Shown here: positions 45,582 to 56,383 of the stretch, in pieces | Layout: every line of letters begins with the position of its first letter | How positions within the stretch are numbered: position 1 is the first letter of the stretch | Assembly: GCF_030272615.1 (NCBI RefSeq) | Contig: NC_081407.1 | Coordinates: 373,200,998 to 373,264,997 of the forward strand | DNA: 64,000 nt | Direction of reading: 5' to 3' | Source: Cryptomeria japonica | Taxonomy: Eukaryota > Streptophyta > Pinopsida > Cupressales > Cupressaceae | Program-made: the position numbers and the translations under genes | Notes under the pieces: model-generated | Told to the model about the DNA's origin: nothing | Databases searched by the model: none | The model's input: only the letters and a program-made list of their open reading frames with translations

Positions 45582-46742
45582 GCACTAAAGAAAGAGAGAA
45601 GATTTTGAATTTTAGAGGTAGCAAATTTCAGTAAAACCAGCCAATCTTCCAGATTTAAGCTGTTAAATACAATCAGGACAATCTCCCGAAATTTCGGAAA
45701 AAATGTCCGGGACCGTGGCGCTCGGGGTGCACACGGTCCTCGCAACTTTTTTCAAAATTTGCAGGGATGAAAGTTATGATGATTTTACAGCTAACCTGAA
45801 AAAATTGAGTGATTTTACGATCTATAGATAGGCCAAATTAAAGTTGCAATCTCAAAATTGAACCCTACCAAGATTGTCGAAAAATGCAAAATTTGAATTT
45901 TGAAAAAGAGAGGGAAACTGAAATTTTGAATTTTATGATTTTAGAGGGAATACCAAAAGCAGTGTAAGTTTTGAAATTTGAAAGTTGACTCAATTTCACG
46001 CAAAATTCAATTTTGAAAGCGGAAATCAAAGTTGTTGTAATTAAGCACTTAATTTCAAAAGTCACAAATTGCAAAAATTTGAATGAATCACTGAAATTTC
46101 GAATGAATGATAACACACTTTTCAGATTTAGGACTGTAAGAAACACAATTTTGACACAAATTTCAATTTCAACAATTTTTGAATGATTAGAAGCCTCAAT
46201 CCAAGCAATCGCTAGACCAACTTTGACTGTAATTTTGAAGGTGTTAAAATTGATAAAATCAGCCAAAATTCTGGATTTTAGCAGAAAAATACAGTAAGAT
46301 CTAGCTCCCGAAATTTCGAAAAAAATGTCGGGGACGATGGCGCTCGGGGTGCACACGGTCCTCGCAACTTTTTTCCAAATTTTCAGGGATGAAAGATATT
46401 ATGATTTTATTGCGGAATCCAAAGTTACAGCTGATTTGGAGATGTTTTGATCAGTGAAATTGTCGGACAAAGGTTGAATCAAGAGGGTTTCAAAAATTAG
46501 GGTTTTGACACTTAACCACTTAATTTTCAAAATTAAAGCACAAATATGAATTGATAATTTGTAATAGAAGGGCAGATCTGAAACAAGCATCAACAATTAA
46601 ACATTTCACAAGTTTAATTACTTAAAAAGAAAATTTAGGGTTTTTATGCAATTAACCTCTAAAATTTTGCAAAAGATCAAACATGGAAATGTAATCAAGG
46701 AATCCAATTTTCAGATCTAACTATGAATAATCAGAAAGGATG
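45582..46742 (-). other. Element C leader with duplicated hairpin module
   Basis: Non-coding. A module of about 110 bp occurs twice, at about 45685-45800 and 46307-46420. Each has AAATTTCG...AAAAATGTC, then a GC-rich hairpin (45710-45739; 46332-46361), then GCAACTTTTTT, then AGGGATGAAAG. Related modules are at 24645-24780 (A leader) and 33657-33780 (LTR-B). Confidence 0.8.
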
Positions 46743-46760
46743 TTCACGTCGGGTTCACCA
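46743..46760 (-). promoter_or_regulatory. Element C primer-binding site (tRNA-Trp type)
   Basis: TGGTGAACCCGACGTGAA on the minus strand, 3 bp from LTR-C1; identical to the B site. Confidence 0.8.
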
Positions 46761-46763
46761 AAA

Positions 46764-48029
46764 TGTAAAGCGGAAAAATGATCGAACCCTAGTCGTTCTC
46801 CCCTCCCCAACTCCGAGGAGAGAGAAGGGAGAGTCTCTAGGGTTGATGGTTTTCACTTGGGAGACTTTACATTCAAAAGAGGGGTTGAAACCCACAAGAT
46901 CCAATCCCACACAATGCAAGATTGGATGCTAAATGAGTTTCAAGGGTTAAGACAGCAAGGCTACCCTCTTTTGTAAAGAATGTTGATAGAAGAATTAAGC
47001 TAGGAATTCATAGAAAGTGAGAAAGATTCGCTTATAAACTGAGATAGGGATATAGGATGAAGCTGCGGACCTGGAATTAGCTGTAAAATGTCGATACGGC
47101 ACTGTCCTGCAAATTTGAGCAAAAGTTGACGGGACGATGGCGCCCGGCGTGCACACGGTCCTCCGAAAAATCCGCGAAACGAAGGGGGATCTGTTCGTCT
47201 CTGCACAAGGATTCTAGATCTTCAATTTCAGCCGCGTACCTGCAACCTACACACAGAAAAGCGAAGACGATTGGGGGGTTAGGGATTAGGGGTTTGCCTT
47301 TAGGTCAAACCCCGATTTTGGAATTAACCAAGAAATGAGAAATGTTGTAAATGTAATGTAAAACAAGTACTAATACCTTGTTGTAAGGATGTTTGTATCC
47401 TTATATGCGAAGGTATAGATGTTGTTGTTTGTTGTATGTTGTATGTTGTAGCATGTAATGTGTTGTAAGTGATCTCCTCTTCAATGGTTGAATCCTTGTC
47501 TTGAATGCAACACTTAGCCTTGAATGGAGACTTAGAATGATCAATTGCTTGAAGGAATGCTTGAATGCTTGAATGCTTGAATGTTTGAATATCGTTTTCA
47601 CCTTTTTCCCTCCTCCTCAAATGAGAGAGGAAAAGTAGTTTATATACTTGCCAATTAGGGTTAAAAGACTGATTTTCCCGACCTTAGGGCGACCAGGAAA
47701 TGTTATTTTCCAAATTGCAAACAAAAAGACCCGAAGTCCCATAGGAGACCGGGCCCAAAATAGGGCCAGGGACTAGGGCGCTGGGCGCCATGGTCCTGGG
47801 GGACCAGGGCGCTGGGCGCCCTGGTCCTGAAGGACCAGGGCGTTGGGCGCCATGGTCCCACCTCCAGGGACAGCGGGGTGCAAGGAGGATCAGGCCAAGG
47901 TGCTGAGAAATGCAGTTTTTGATGTCGTGAGCCAGTTTCGGGGTCTCCATTCAGGTTCAGTGTTGCGTCGCCATCGTGAAGACCCAAATGCAGTCGAAAT
48001 TGCAAGTGTCGCAATTTTAGGACGCTACA
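46764..48029 (-). repeat. LTR-C1 (5' LTR of element C)
   Basis: 1266 bp, TGTAAAGCGG to GACGCTACA (plus strand). Contains the hairpin module (47131-47161) and three GC-rich 30-bp units at about 47766-47860 (core CAGGGCGCTGGGCGCC). It shares 1.25 kb of close similarity with LTR-C2. Confidence 0.92.
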
Positions 48030-48052
48030 TTTTCACGTCGGGTTCACCAAAA
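48030..48052 (-). promoter_or_regulatory. Primer-binding site sandwiched between two LTR-C copies
   Basis: Only 23 bp separate LTR-C1 and LTR-C2, and 18 of them are an intact tRNA-Trp primer site (48032-48049). The interior and polypurine tract are missing. Confidence 0.88.
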
Positions 48053-49305
48053 TGTAAAGCGGAAAAATCGAACCCTAGTCGTCCTCCCCTCCCCAACTCC
48101 GAGGAGAGAGAAGGGAGAGTCACTAGGGTTGATGGTTTTCACTTAGGAGGGACTTTACATTCAAAAGAGGGGTTGAAACCCACAAGATCTAATCCCACGC
48201 AATGCAAGATTGGATTCTATATGAGTTTCAAGGGTTGTGATAGCAAGGATACCCTCTTTTGTAAAGAAATGTAGATAGAAAGATTGAACTAGGAATGCAT
48301 AGAAAGTGAGAAAGATTCACTTATAAACTGAGTTAGGGATATGATATGAAGCTGCGGACCTGGAATTAGCAGTAAAATGTCGAGACGGTGCTGTCCTGCA
48401 AATTTGAGCAAAAGTTGATGGGACGATGGCGCCCGGCGTGCACACGGTCCTTTGAAAAATCCGCGAAACGAAGGGGGATCCGTTTGTCTCTGCACAAGGA
48501 TTCCAGATCTTCAATTTCAGCCGCGTACCTGCAACCTACACACAGAAAAGCGAAGACAATTGGGGGGTTAGGGATTAGGGGTTTGCCCTTAGGTCAAACC
48601 CCGGTTTTGGAATTAACCAAGAAATGAGAAATGTTGTAAATGTAATGTAAAACAAGTACTAATACCTTGTTGTAAGGATGTTTGTATCCTTATATGCGAA
48701 GGTATAGATGTTGTTGTTTGTTGTATGTTGTATGTTGTATGTTGTAGCATGTAATGTGTTGTAAGTGATCTCCTCTTCAATGGTTGAATCCTTGTCTTGA
48801 ATGCAACACTTAGCCTTGAATGGAGACTTAGAATGATCAATTGCTTGAAGGAATGCTTGAATGCTTGAATGTTTGAATATCGTTTTCACCTTTTTCCCTC
48901 CTCCTCAAATGAGAGAGGAAAAGTAGTTTATATACTTGCCAATTAGGGTTATAAGACTGATTTTCCCGACCTTAGGCCGACCAGGAAATGTTATTTTCCA
49001 ATTTGCAAACAAAAAGGCCCGAAGTCCCATAGGAGACCGGGCCCAAAATAGGGCCAGGGACCAGGGCGCTGGGCGCCATGGTCCTGGGGGACGCCCTGGT
49101 CCTGAAGGACCAGGGCACTGGGCGCTCTGGTCCCACCTCCCGGGACAGCAGGGTGCAAGGAGGATCAGGCCAGGGTGCTGGAAAAATGCAGTTTTTGGTG
49201 TCGTGAGCAAGTTTCGGGGTCTCCATTTAGGTTCAGTGTTGCGTCGCCATCGTGAAGACCCAAATGCAGTCGAAATTGCAAGTGTTGCAATTTTAGGACG
49301 CTACA
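48053..49305 (-). repeat. LTR-C2
   Basis: 1253 bp, near-identical to LTR-C1. Hairpin at 48421-48450; GC-rich units at about 49057-49137 with one unit shortened. Its outer side joins a C polypurine tract, so it is the 3' LTR of one C copy and, through the retained primer site, the 5' LTR of a deleted one. Confidence 0.92.
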
Positions 49306-49612
49306 TTTAGCCCCCACTTTAGCGGGAGTATAAGCGTACGCCAATACTTCCGGTAAAGTACAAGGAAACAACATTGAAAAACTTTCACCACGTCAAGGAG
49401 GCAAGATATACCAAGCCCCCAGTGGACTAAGGATCTTACGACTTCGATTGACAAAGTAAAAGGGAAGATCACGAGGGAGAACCATGACTGTCAGTGGCAA
49501 GGTTCCCTCACTATGAGTCATGCAAGAAAGATATCAAAAATTTTCAAGGCAAAGCTAAATTTGTCAAGAAATTTTCAAGTATCTTGAAAAGATATGGACG
49601 GGATATAATCAG
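49306..49612 (-). other. C 3' interior stub fused to B leader
   Basis: 49306-49605 repeats 41407-41700 (polypurine tract and following sequence). At about 49606-49612 it switches to B leader sequence matching 39325-39435. Confidence 0.8.
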
Positions 49613-49701
49613 AAATTAAAACTTGTAAATACAAATTTGAATTTGAAATAGCATAAACACTCAAATTTGAAAACATAAATCAGAATTAGAGAAGATTGGA
49701 A

Positions 49702-49719
49702 TTCACGTCGGGTTCACCA
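49702..49719 (-). promoter_or_regulatory. Outer element B primer-binding site
   Basis: Second B-type primer site (identical to 39415-39432) beside the outer LTR-B remnant. Confidence 0.8.
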
Positions 49720-49722
49720 AAA

Positions 49723-49928
49723 TGTGTGGGTGAAAAAGTGACACTAAGCAAACATGCCCTAATCTCACTTTCAATCACACATTTGTGGAATACGAAAGAG
49801 CCTAGAGGTATCACACAATTGGCTACTTCTTTTTGTGGAAGAGAGAGCCACGGGCTACCTATTAGGATTTCTATTCCTTTGTTGTAATTGTACCACCCTA
49901 GCAAGTGCGTACAATTTACGATGCTACA
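49723..49928 (-). repeat. LTR-B with a 1.4-kb internal deletion
   Basis: 206 bp. 49723-49890 matches the start of LTR-B (32440-32607) and 49891-49928 its end (34043-34081). The join shares AATTG with both parental edges, a microhomology deletion. The outer terminus TGCTACA is followed by ACAAT. Confidence 0.88.
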
Positions 49929-49933
49929 ACAAT
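49929..49933. repeat. TSD of B/C composite, right
   Basis: ACAAT, exact match to 32435-32439. Confidence 0.75.
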
Positions 49934-50351
49934 AAAGTCTTATTTGACAAATATCTGCAAAATACAACCAAATTACAACAAATCCATAGCCTCTAAGATG
50001 TCATAAACCTTTGTAATGGTTACAAACTCAAAACTAAAATCCTTAACAAATCAGTACAAAGATAATCTCTAAATGAGATTATTATATGGTAATCCTTGAA
50101 TCTCATCTTAGATCGCTTGGTAATCCTCTGACTCCTGTCCTTAGATCACCTAGGAACTTTCATACTCTTGTTCAATAGTAGATCATTCTCAATTAGTTTA
50201 TCAGTCATTGAAGAAACAACCAAAAGCTTTGATAAAATCTGCAACAAGAATAATGAGAATTGAAGCCAAAATCATGTATAAATTAGAGCACTTTCAAAAC
50301 CCAAGTTTGGGCACCAAAATCCCACTCCTACGAAAAGGAAACTTTCCTTCT
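49934..50351. other. Unassigned DNA right of the composite
   Basis: No gene or repeat recognised. Confidence 0.4.
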
Positions 50352-51060
50352 GTAGACACCTAAAATTGTCCTGTCTAATTAAATAAATATTTTTATTTAT
50401 TTAATTACTTTATCCTAATTCTTCTATTAATTAAATAAATCTTTATTTATTTAATTAATTCATTTATCCTCTTCTAGCCTTATTTCTCATTTAAATAAAT
50501 ATATTTATTTATTTAAATTATCCTTTTCTCTTAAATTAAATAAATACTTTTATTTATTTAATTGCTCCCACTTCCTCTATTAATTAAATGAATATTTATT
50601 TATTTAATTAATTCATTAGCCTTTTCCACTCATGACACATGTCATTCATCTCTTAATTCCTACACTACCTACCCTATTATTATTTTCTTATTTTCTCTAC
50701 CTACCCTCTAATCATAGCTGATCATTTATCTTTTACACCTCTCAATCTTATACCTCCATTTCTTATAGTGTCTTCTATATAATGAGATGCTTCCTTCATT
50801 ATCAAACCTAATCATTCTAATCACCTAATCAAGCCCAACTACGCTTTCGAACTTTCATATGCGATCAAGCCTACTTGCAACCACATTTCCGTTCTTTGTT
50901 GAGCTCTTGTGCACACATAAAATCTGAGAGCAAATATATCAAGCGAGATCAATGGAGATAGGAAGAATGGAGATCCAAACCCTATTGGACATGTGATGGT
51001 ATAATCTTTGTGATTTCATTTAATTTGCATTGTCTTAGGTAATCTTCATATGTTATGGTG
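50352..51060 (+). mobile_element. LTR fragment of the TGTAGACACC family, plus strand
   Basis: Starts TGTAGACACCTAAAATTG, followed by about 270 bp of AATTAAATAAATA-type sequence and a TATA-like CTATATAATGAG near 50776. It resembles the insert at 12817-13939 and, at its start, the minus-strand LTRs at 6593 and 30713. The 3' boundary is not certain and no primer site was found after it. Confidence 0.6.
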
Positions 51061-52110
51061 GATCTTTGTTGTTATTAGGCTAGGGTTTAGTGGTTGAATC
51101 TATTTAGTCTTTTAATTTTGTTATTATCCACTTTTCACCATAAACACCTTCTATTCTCCACACTTATACAACTTTCAAAGAAACTTTCTATTTCTCAAAA
51201 CTGCCAAAAAACCATAAGTTTCCAAAAGACAAAATCATGTAAAGTTTCACAAATCCTCATGCCAAAAGGTGGGAAATATTTAATTTTAAATATATTTGGT
51301 ATTTTAGTAATATTAAATTATCAACCAAATTACCAAATTTATTATTATTTCCCAAAGCATCAATTGATCTTTATTTTCTATTTTGGAACTAACTATTTTT
51401 AGTAAGTTGCACTATTTTTAGAAAATTTTCAAACAGGGACATGACAAATCCTCCCTTTCCAATATTGCTTGTCCTCAATCAATTGCAAACATAACGTACC
51501 AAGGCTTTAATTCGCAAAATATCCAATCATTTTGAAGTGCATGACAGATTTTGATTCTATGGTTGGGAGAAGTTGCATCTTCCTCCCAAACATCCTTAAA
51601 ATTTCTAGGAAAAAGTACTTGTACTTAGTAATTTTGTGGAGATGAAGTTCAATGTACAATTTTTTACTTCATATTACCTAAGGTTTTGTAGTTATCCTTC
51701 CAATTTTTTGAATCAATAGTTCCTCCTCCTTTCAATTCCTTACCAAAGTTGTGTATGTGCACTATCACCAAAAAAGACTATACCAAAAGCTCTTGCAACA
51801 ATTATCAAAGATATAAATATGATTTATTATAATTAAATGATGGTTACAAAAATTAAATACATCCTTCATACTAGTGGATACAAATCTTTAAAATAAATAC
51901 CTTCATCACCTTGGAGTTGTGCAAACACTTCATGCAAGATATATCACAAATTGCTACCATGCTTGCCTCTATCTGAAAGATACTTGATACAACTTTAGGA
52001 TCTTATTTGGAATAGTAATGGAACATATTAAGAATATAAAATTTCATCACATAATATCATCTCAAACTACATCAAACTTTGAATATTTATATTGCAAACC
52101 ACAAGCCATT
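51061..52110. other. Unassigned DNA
   Basis: Mostly unrecognised. On the minus strand near 51430-51480 a short frame reads QLIEDKQYWKGRICHVP, reminiscent of the C-terminal tail of plant Ty3/gypsy polyproteins, but too short to call. Confidence 0.3.
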
Positions 52111-53880
52111 CTAATGAAAGTTTATGTACTTTCTTAGCCTTCCCACTAGCACATGTTGATCTCCTAATAAAATTTCCAACATGATAGTAGAAAATAATTT
52201 TATGATATGTTCTACTATGTTAGGAAACTTACTAATGTGCTTGATAATTACCTCCTTGGAACACTTCCAATACAATCTCTCATTGTGAGTCAAATAGTCT
52301 CTTGAATCTCTAGCTAGAAAAACATTGTTATCGAGCAACTTGTATCTGATACTTCCAATGTGGTGGGTGATTTTGTGAATCTGATTTTTTATACTATTAT
52401 GACTATTATAACATCCAATACAATTAAAAAATCTTTTGGAAAACATATTTTTCTTCCACCTTAACATTGATGTGATGCATAATATGAAAATGCATAACCA
52501 GAGACCCATTCATTAACTCAACTTGACCTGAGAGAAGTCTTTTTCACTCTGGTGGACTAATCTATAGGAACCAAAACATATTAATAGGGTGATCATACAA
52601 TAACAACAATAATTATATGGCATTCTAAAACTCCAAATGATAAACAATAACTTATTATGTTGGAAGATGATGAATTCCCTAGAATCATCCTTTGGCACAC
52701 ACATGACATTCTTCACATTTCTATTTAAAATGCTAGTGGATAAAGAATCATCAACAAAAAAGGCTATGATGAAAATAACATTTCCTCTATGGAAGAAATA
52801 AAAATACCAAGAAGCATTCATTCTAAAAAAGTCATCTCCCAACATCTTTTGTATTGTCGATTTGTGTAGCTCATCACTCCCATAAAACCAAACACAATAG
52901 ATTTTCCATTCAATGTAATATACTTTCCTCACATGTCTAATGTGAACCAAATAAAATATAAATTCTTTCAAACAAAAATTTATATTAAGGTTATCATAAT
53001 ACCTTGTGAATCCCTCTTTTGAAACTTTGAACTTCATTTTATCAAATTTCTTGAAATCCAATCTTTGCATTGAGAACCAAATATTTCTCCCTCTCGAAGA
53101 TCTAGACTCAAAAGAAAAAGAAAACATAATATACAAAGTGTTTACTAGATGACTTGATATGGTTACCTTCACAACACCCTTCCATGCTTCTTTTGTTTCC
53201 ATCTCCTGAATGCCTTGGATGCTTATGACTTGACCCAAGCAAGTGAAGTCTATATTTTGAAATTCATGTTGTTGATTCACTCTTGTAACATTTTCCAAAT
53301 GTTCCAAAATACCAACCAAAGTCTTGAAACAAAGAATGTTTTTAACAAAGTCCAACTCAAAATCTATTACCTAATTCACCTTTAATTTGTAAGTCAAGAT
53401 ATGAGGCCAAAACTTAAACTTTGTGCGATCCTTGCAAATTAGTATCAAAAGGTAGGCTAATACTAACTCAAAATATGAAGCAATATTGATGTATTCACAA
53501 TCACTTGCATGTTTTATTCTCCTCTCCCCAAATTATCCTAGAAGAACATATTTGAAAACTCTCCTGTGTTGATTTGAAAAAAGAGGAATGATGGATTGTA
53601 GCGCACCTAAGAATAACAATTCTTGCATATTCTTCACCACTAAGCAACTTATTTCCCAATTAGCTTCTCTTGAAACACCGTGTTCTTTTACAAATGGATG
53701 TGAAAAATAAAAAATGCAAAACATAGTACATGAGTGTGTTACCTCCATAGATGTGTCAAAAACCCCAAGGGTTGCATGCCCATGCATGTCAAGAATATGG
53801 ATGATATAAGTCATTGCTACTCCTAAAATCATGACATAGATGTCTTTACAAATCTTTTCTTCACTCCAAAGGATAAACAA
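52111..53880 (-). pseudogene. Unrecognised degenerate coding sequence
   Basis: One minus-strand frame stays mostly open for 1.77 kb: open 53880-53533, 53355-52513 and 52509-52111, all in phase, with a few stops between (including TAA TGA at 52515-52510). The product is rich in Phe, Ile, Tyr and Lys. I recognise no domain; it has no RT, integrase or capsid motif. A further frame (54320-53991, different phase) begins MDTTCKIHSLFQVSKFSHIW and may be the upstream part. It could be a decayed gene or an accessory region of an old retroelement. Confidence 0.4.
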
Positions 53881-54360
53881 TATCCTTCCTTCAAGATGTT
53901 ATGATTTTGTAGTATCTTCTTCTTCATGAAAACTTCATTATGTGGGAAAATTGATATCCAAATCACCAAAGGATAAGTAATCATAAAATATTAAATATTT
54001 AAATGATACCAACTTTCCTTACCGATACTGAGCTTCAAACTTCTCAAGTTGGATGCCTCCTTTTTTCTATCTCTTATAACTTTGTATTCAATAGTGATAC
54101 CTGAATCCCATGAATGTTCTGTGAGTTGGGCACATTGATCCTTCACAAAGTGGTTAGTTTGTATTGAGGTTTCCATATGATACCAAATGTAATGGATAGG
54201 AATTTCAATATTATCAATGATGCCTCTCTGTATCTTGATCCTCGAGACATCACTTGGATCCCATATATGAGAAAATTTTGAAACTTGAAACAAGGAATGA
54301 ATTTTGCATGTTGTATCCATTATTATGTCACCATTTTTTGCAGCACGCTTTCCTTGATAG

Positions 54361-54912
54361 TGATGTAGGAGAATCCTTGGTTCATTGGAAATCTTGCATC
54401 AACCAAAAATATTTACTTTATGTTTTATTTCTTGTTCAGTTCAGTTTTCGTGTTTCACTCCGGACCCTTTCGAGTTGCTTATTTTTAGTGCAGAGCTAGA
54501 TTTAGTGTGTAGACATGTTATTGTACCTTGATCTTGGTTATTAGCTCGTTTGGATCTTTTTTAGGCAGAATTTCACTTCTGAAATGTCTGGCAATTCTCA
54601 GTTTCTGAACCAGTTTGAACCTTAACGACTAGATGACATTTTTCGTATCTTGTGGAGCATTTCCTTGACTTGCGGAGCCGATTGGCACTTCAAATGATGT
54701 TCCCATATGATTGGCCAACCTTCCTTTTGGTTCGCATTTCATTTTAGTTCTTTTTCAGAGGATTTTCTTCATGCTTGAGGCTGACCTATTTGCATGTTAC
54801 ACTTTCCTGCCTTGGGGATTGTAATCTTCTTTGACTATCCAGATGTGTTTGAGATGCTATATATTGATGTATTAGATCCTATATGAGTAGTTACAGACAA
54901 TAGATGATGCTC

Positions 54913-54945
<33 letters not shown>

Positions 54946-55158
54946 TGAATATCTCTTGGGTTCCAGATTGTATGTTTTGTAATCAGGCATGTTAGCCTGT
55001 TTGTAGCCCAAATGTTGTTGGCTAGTTGTACTTGAATCCATAATATAATCAAGGCCTGATATAAAATTCTCTCTATTTTGTGTTGTTGTTCCTCTTGTGT
55101 TGATCTTCTTGCATGGTTCGGACAACTCTCTTAGAGACCCTCTTGTCGTGGTTGTCTT
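54361..55158 (+). repeat. CV2 5' LTR
   Basis: About 800 bp starting TGATGTAGGAG, as in CV1, and sharing AAATCTTGCATCAACCAAAA. It ends near GTCTTA before the primer site. Contains an (AT)13 tract at 54913-54938. With no 3' LTR in the window, boundaries rest on comparison with CV1. Confidence 0.75.
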
Positions 55159-55161
55159 AGT

Positions 55162-55172
55162 TGGTATCAGAG
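55162..55172 (+). promoter_or_regulatory. CV2 primer-binding site (initiator tRNA-Met)
   Basis: TGGTATCAGAG, a perfect 11-base match. Confidence 0.88.
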
Positions 55173-55329
55173 AGAAGGTTCTTCAAGATTGTATCCTGTT
55201 GAAACTTGTTGTAGGGTGGTGGATTGCGAATCTAGCCTGCAGTTACAGAGGACTTGTCTAAATTGTGCAAAAAGGAAATGTTAGAGGTGGAGCATAGAGA
55301 GATGTAGATCTGGCGGTGATGGATATGTT

Positions 55330-56378
55330 CAGATAGAATGGAGCTCTATTGGAAGCTGTCGAAATGGCCTAGAGAAGAGGTCGACATATTGAGGATGTGA
55401 GTGAAGATGAAGAAGATGAAATGGGAGTGGGAAAAGTAGGAGAAAATCCACCAGTGATTGATTCAGATGAAGAGAGGTTCATAAGAAACTTGAAAAGAGC
55501 GAATACTAAACCACATTTTAACCCACCAGACTATGATGGCAAGTTAGATTCAGATGAATTGCTCGATTGGATTATAGAGATGGAGAAATATTTTGAATTT
55601 GAAAACACAAGTGAAGATAAAAAGGTGAAGTACGCTTGCACAAAGTTGAAAGGACATGCATCGCTGTGGTGGGAACATTTGCAGATGGATAGACAAAGAA
55701 GAGGCAAGGAGAAAATTAAATCTTGTGATAGGATGGTGAGTAAGTTGAAAGCGAAGTTCTTATTGACAGATTATCAAATGAATTTGTTTTGAAAGTTGTA
55801 AAACTTGAAGCAGAAGGAGTCTAGAGTGAGGGAGTATACCAAAGAATTCTACAAGTTGAATATCAGATCTGGACATGCGGAGGATGAGGTTGAATAGATT
55901 GCAAGGTATATCAATGGAGTGTGGATGTCTATATAGGAGTAGATCCATTTAATCAAGTTGCAGAGTGTGTAAGAGGCTTATCAATATACCTTGAAGGCTG
56001 AGGAAAAGTTGAACAAAAGGCATGAGTAGAGACAAAGAGGAAGAGGAGAAAATTTTCAAAGAGGCAAAACATATACCAGAAGTGGAAGACCTTCTGTAGA
56101 GCAGAAAAAAGACAAGGAAGAAGGAAAAGATGATAATTCACAACGGAGAGATGATAAGAACTTTTATTGGAATGGTGGACAAAGTAGCTACTAGAATGAG
56201 GGTTATAAGAGGGATGAAAAGAGGAAGTTTGGAGGAACTTGTTTTAAGTGCGGAGAAGGAGGATACTGAGATTTTGAATTTAAACAAGGTAATTCAAATA
56301 GGAGAACAGAGAAGAGTGGAAGAGCTACTTTTGTTGAGGAGGAACCTATCGGATCCCTGAATAAACTTGAAGATTGAG
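55330..56378 (+). pseudogene. CV2 gag and zinc knuckle
   Basis: Capsid signature PPDYDGKLDSDELLDWI then HASLWWEHLQMDRQRRGKEK. The frame is open 55397-55792 and then has repeated stops. The knuckle near 56238 reads CFKCGEGGY then a stop where His-Ala-x-x-Cys is expected, so it is destroyed. Confidence 0.82.
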
Positions 56379-56383
56379 AAGCC

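Larger units (their letters stand above)
32440..49928 (-). mobile_element. Composite of non-autonomous LTR elements B and C
   Basis: All major parts read on the minus strand. From right: LTR-B remnant (49928-49723), B primer site and leader stub (to about 49610), C 3' interior and polypurine tract (49605-49306), LTR-C2 (49305-48053), a 23-bp primer-site spacer, LTR-C1 (48029-46764), C primer site, leader and ORF (45581-42150), polypurine tract, partial LTR-C3 (41406-40781), an inverted patch (40780-40341), partial LTR-B (40340-39436), B primer site, B ORF (39105-35908), polypurine tract and full LTR-B (34081-32440). Both outer ends are family-B termini flanked by ACAAT. Confidence 0.75.

Noticed and set aside
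40341-46760. Large terminal inverted repeats of a DNA transposon
   Set aside because: The inverted match of about 390 bp consists of C leader/primer-site sequence, has no TSD of its own, and the DNA between is an LTR element interior with LTR-C3.
47843-49310. ORFs of 65-143 codons in the LTR-C copies
   Set aside because: Frames through GC-rich tandem units, differing between copies according to unit number; not consistent with a protein.
51430-51480. C-terminal tail of a Ty3/gypsy polyprotein (LEDK-like motif)
   Set aside because: Only about 17 residues of weak similarity; insufficient to call.
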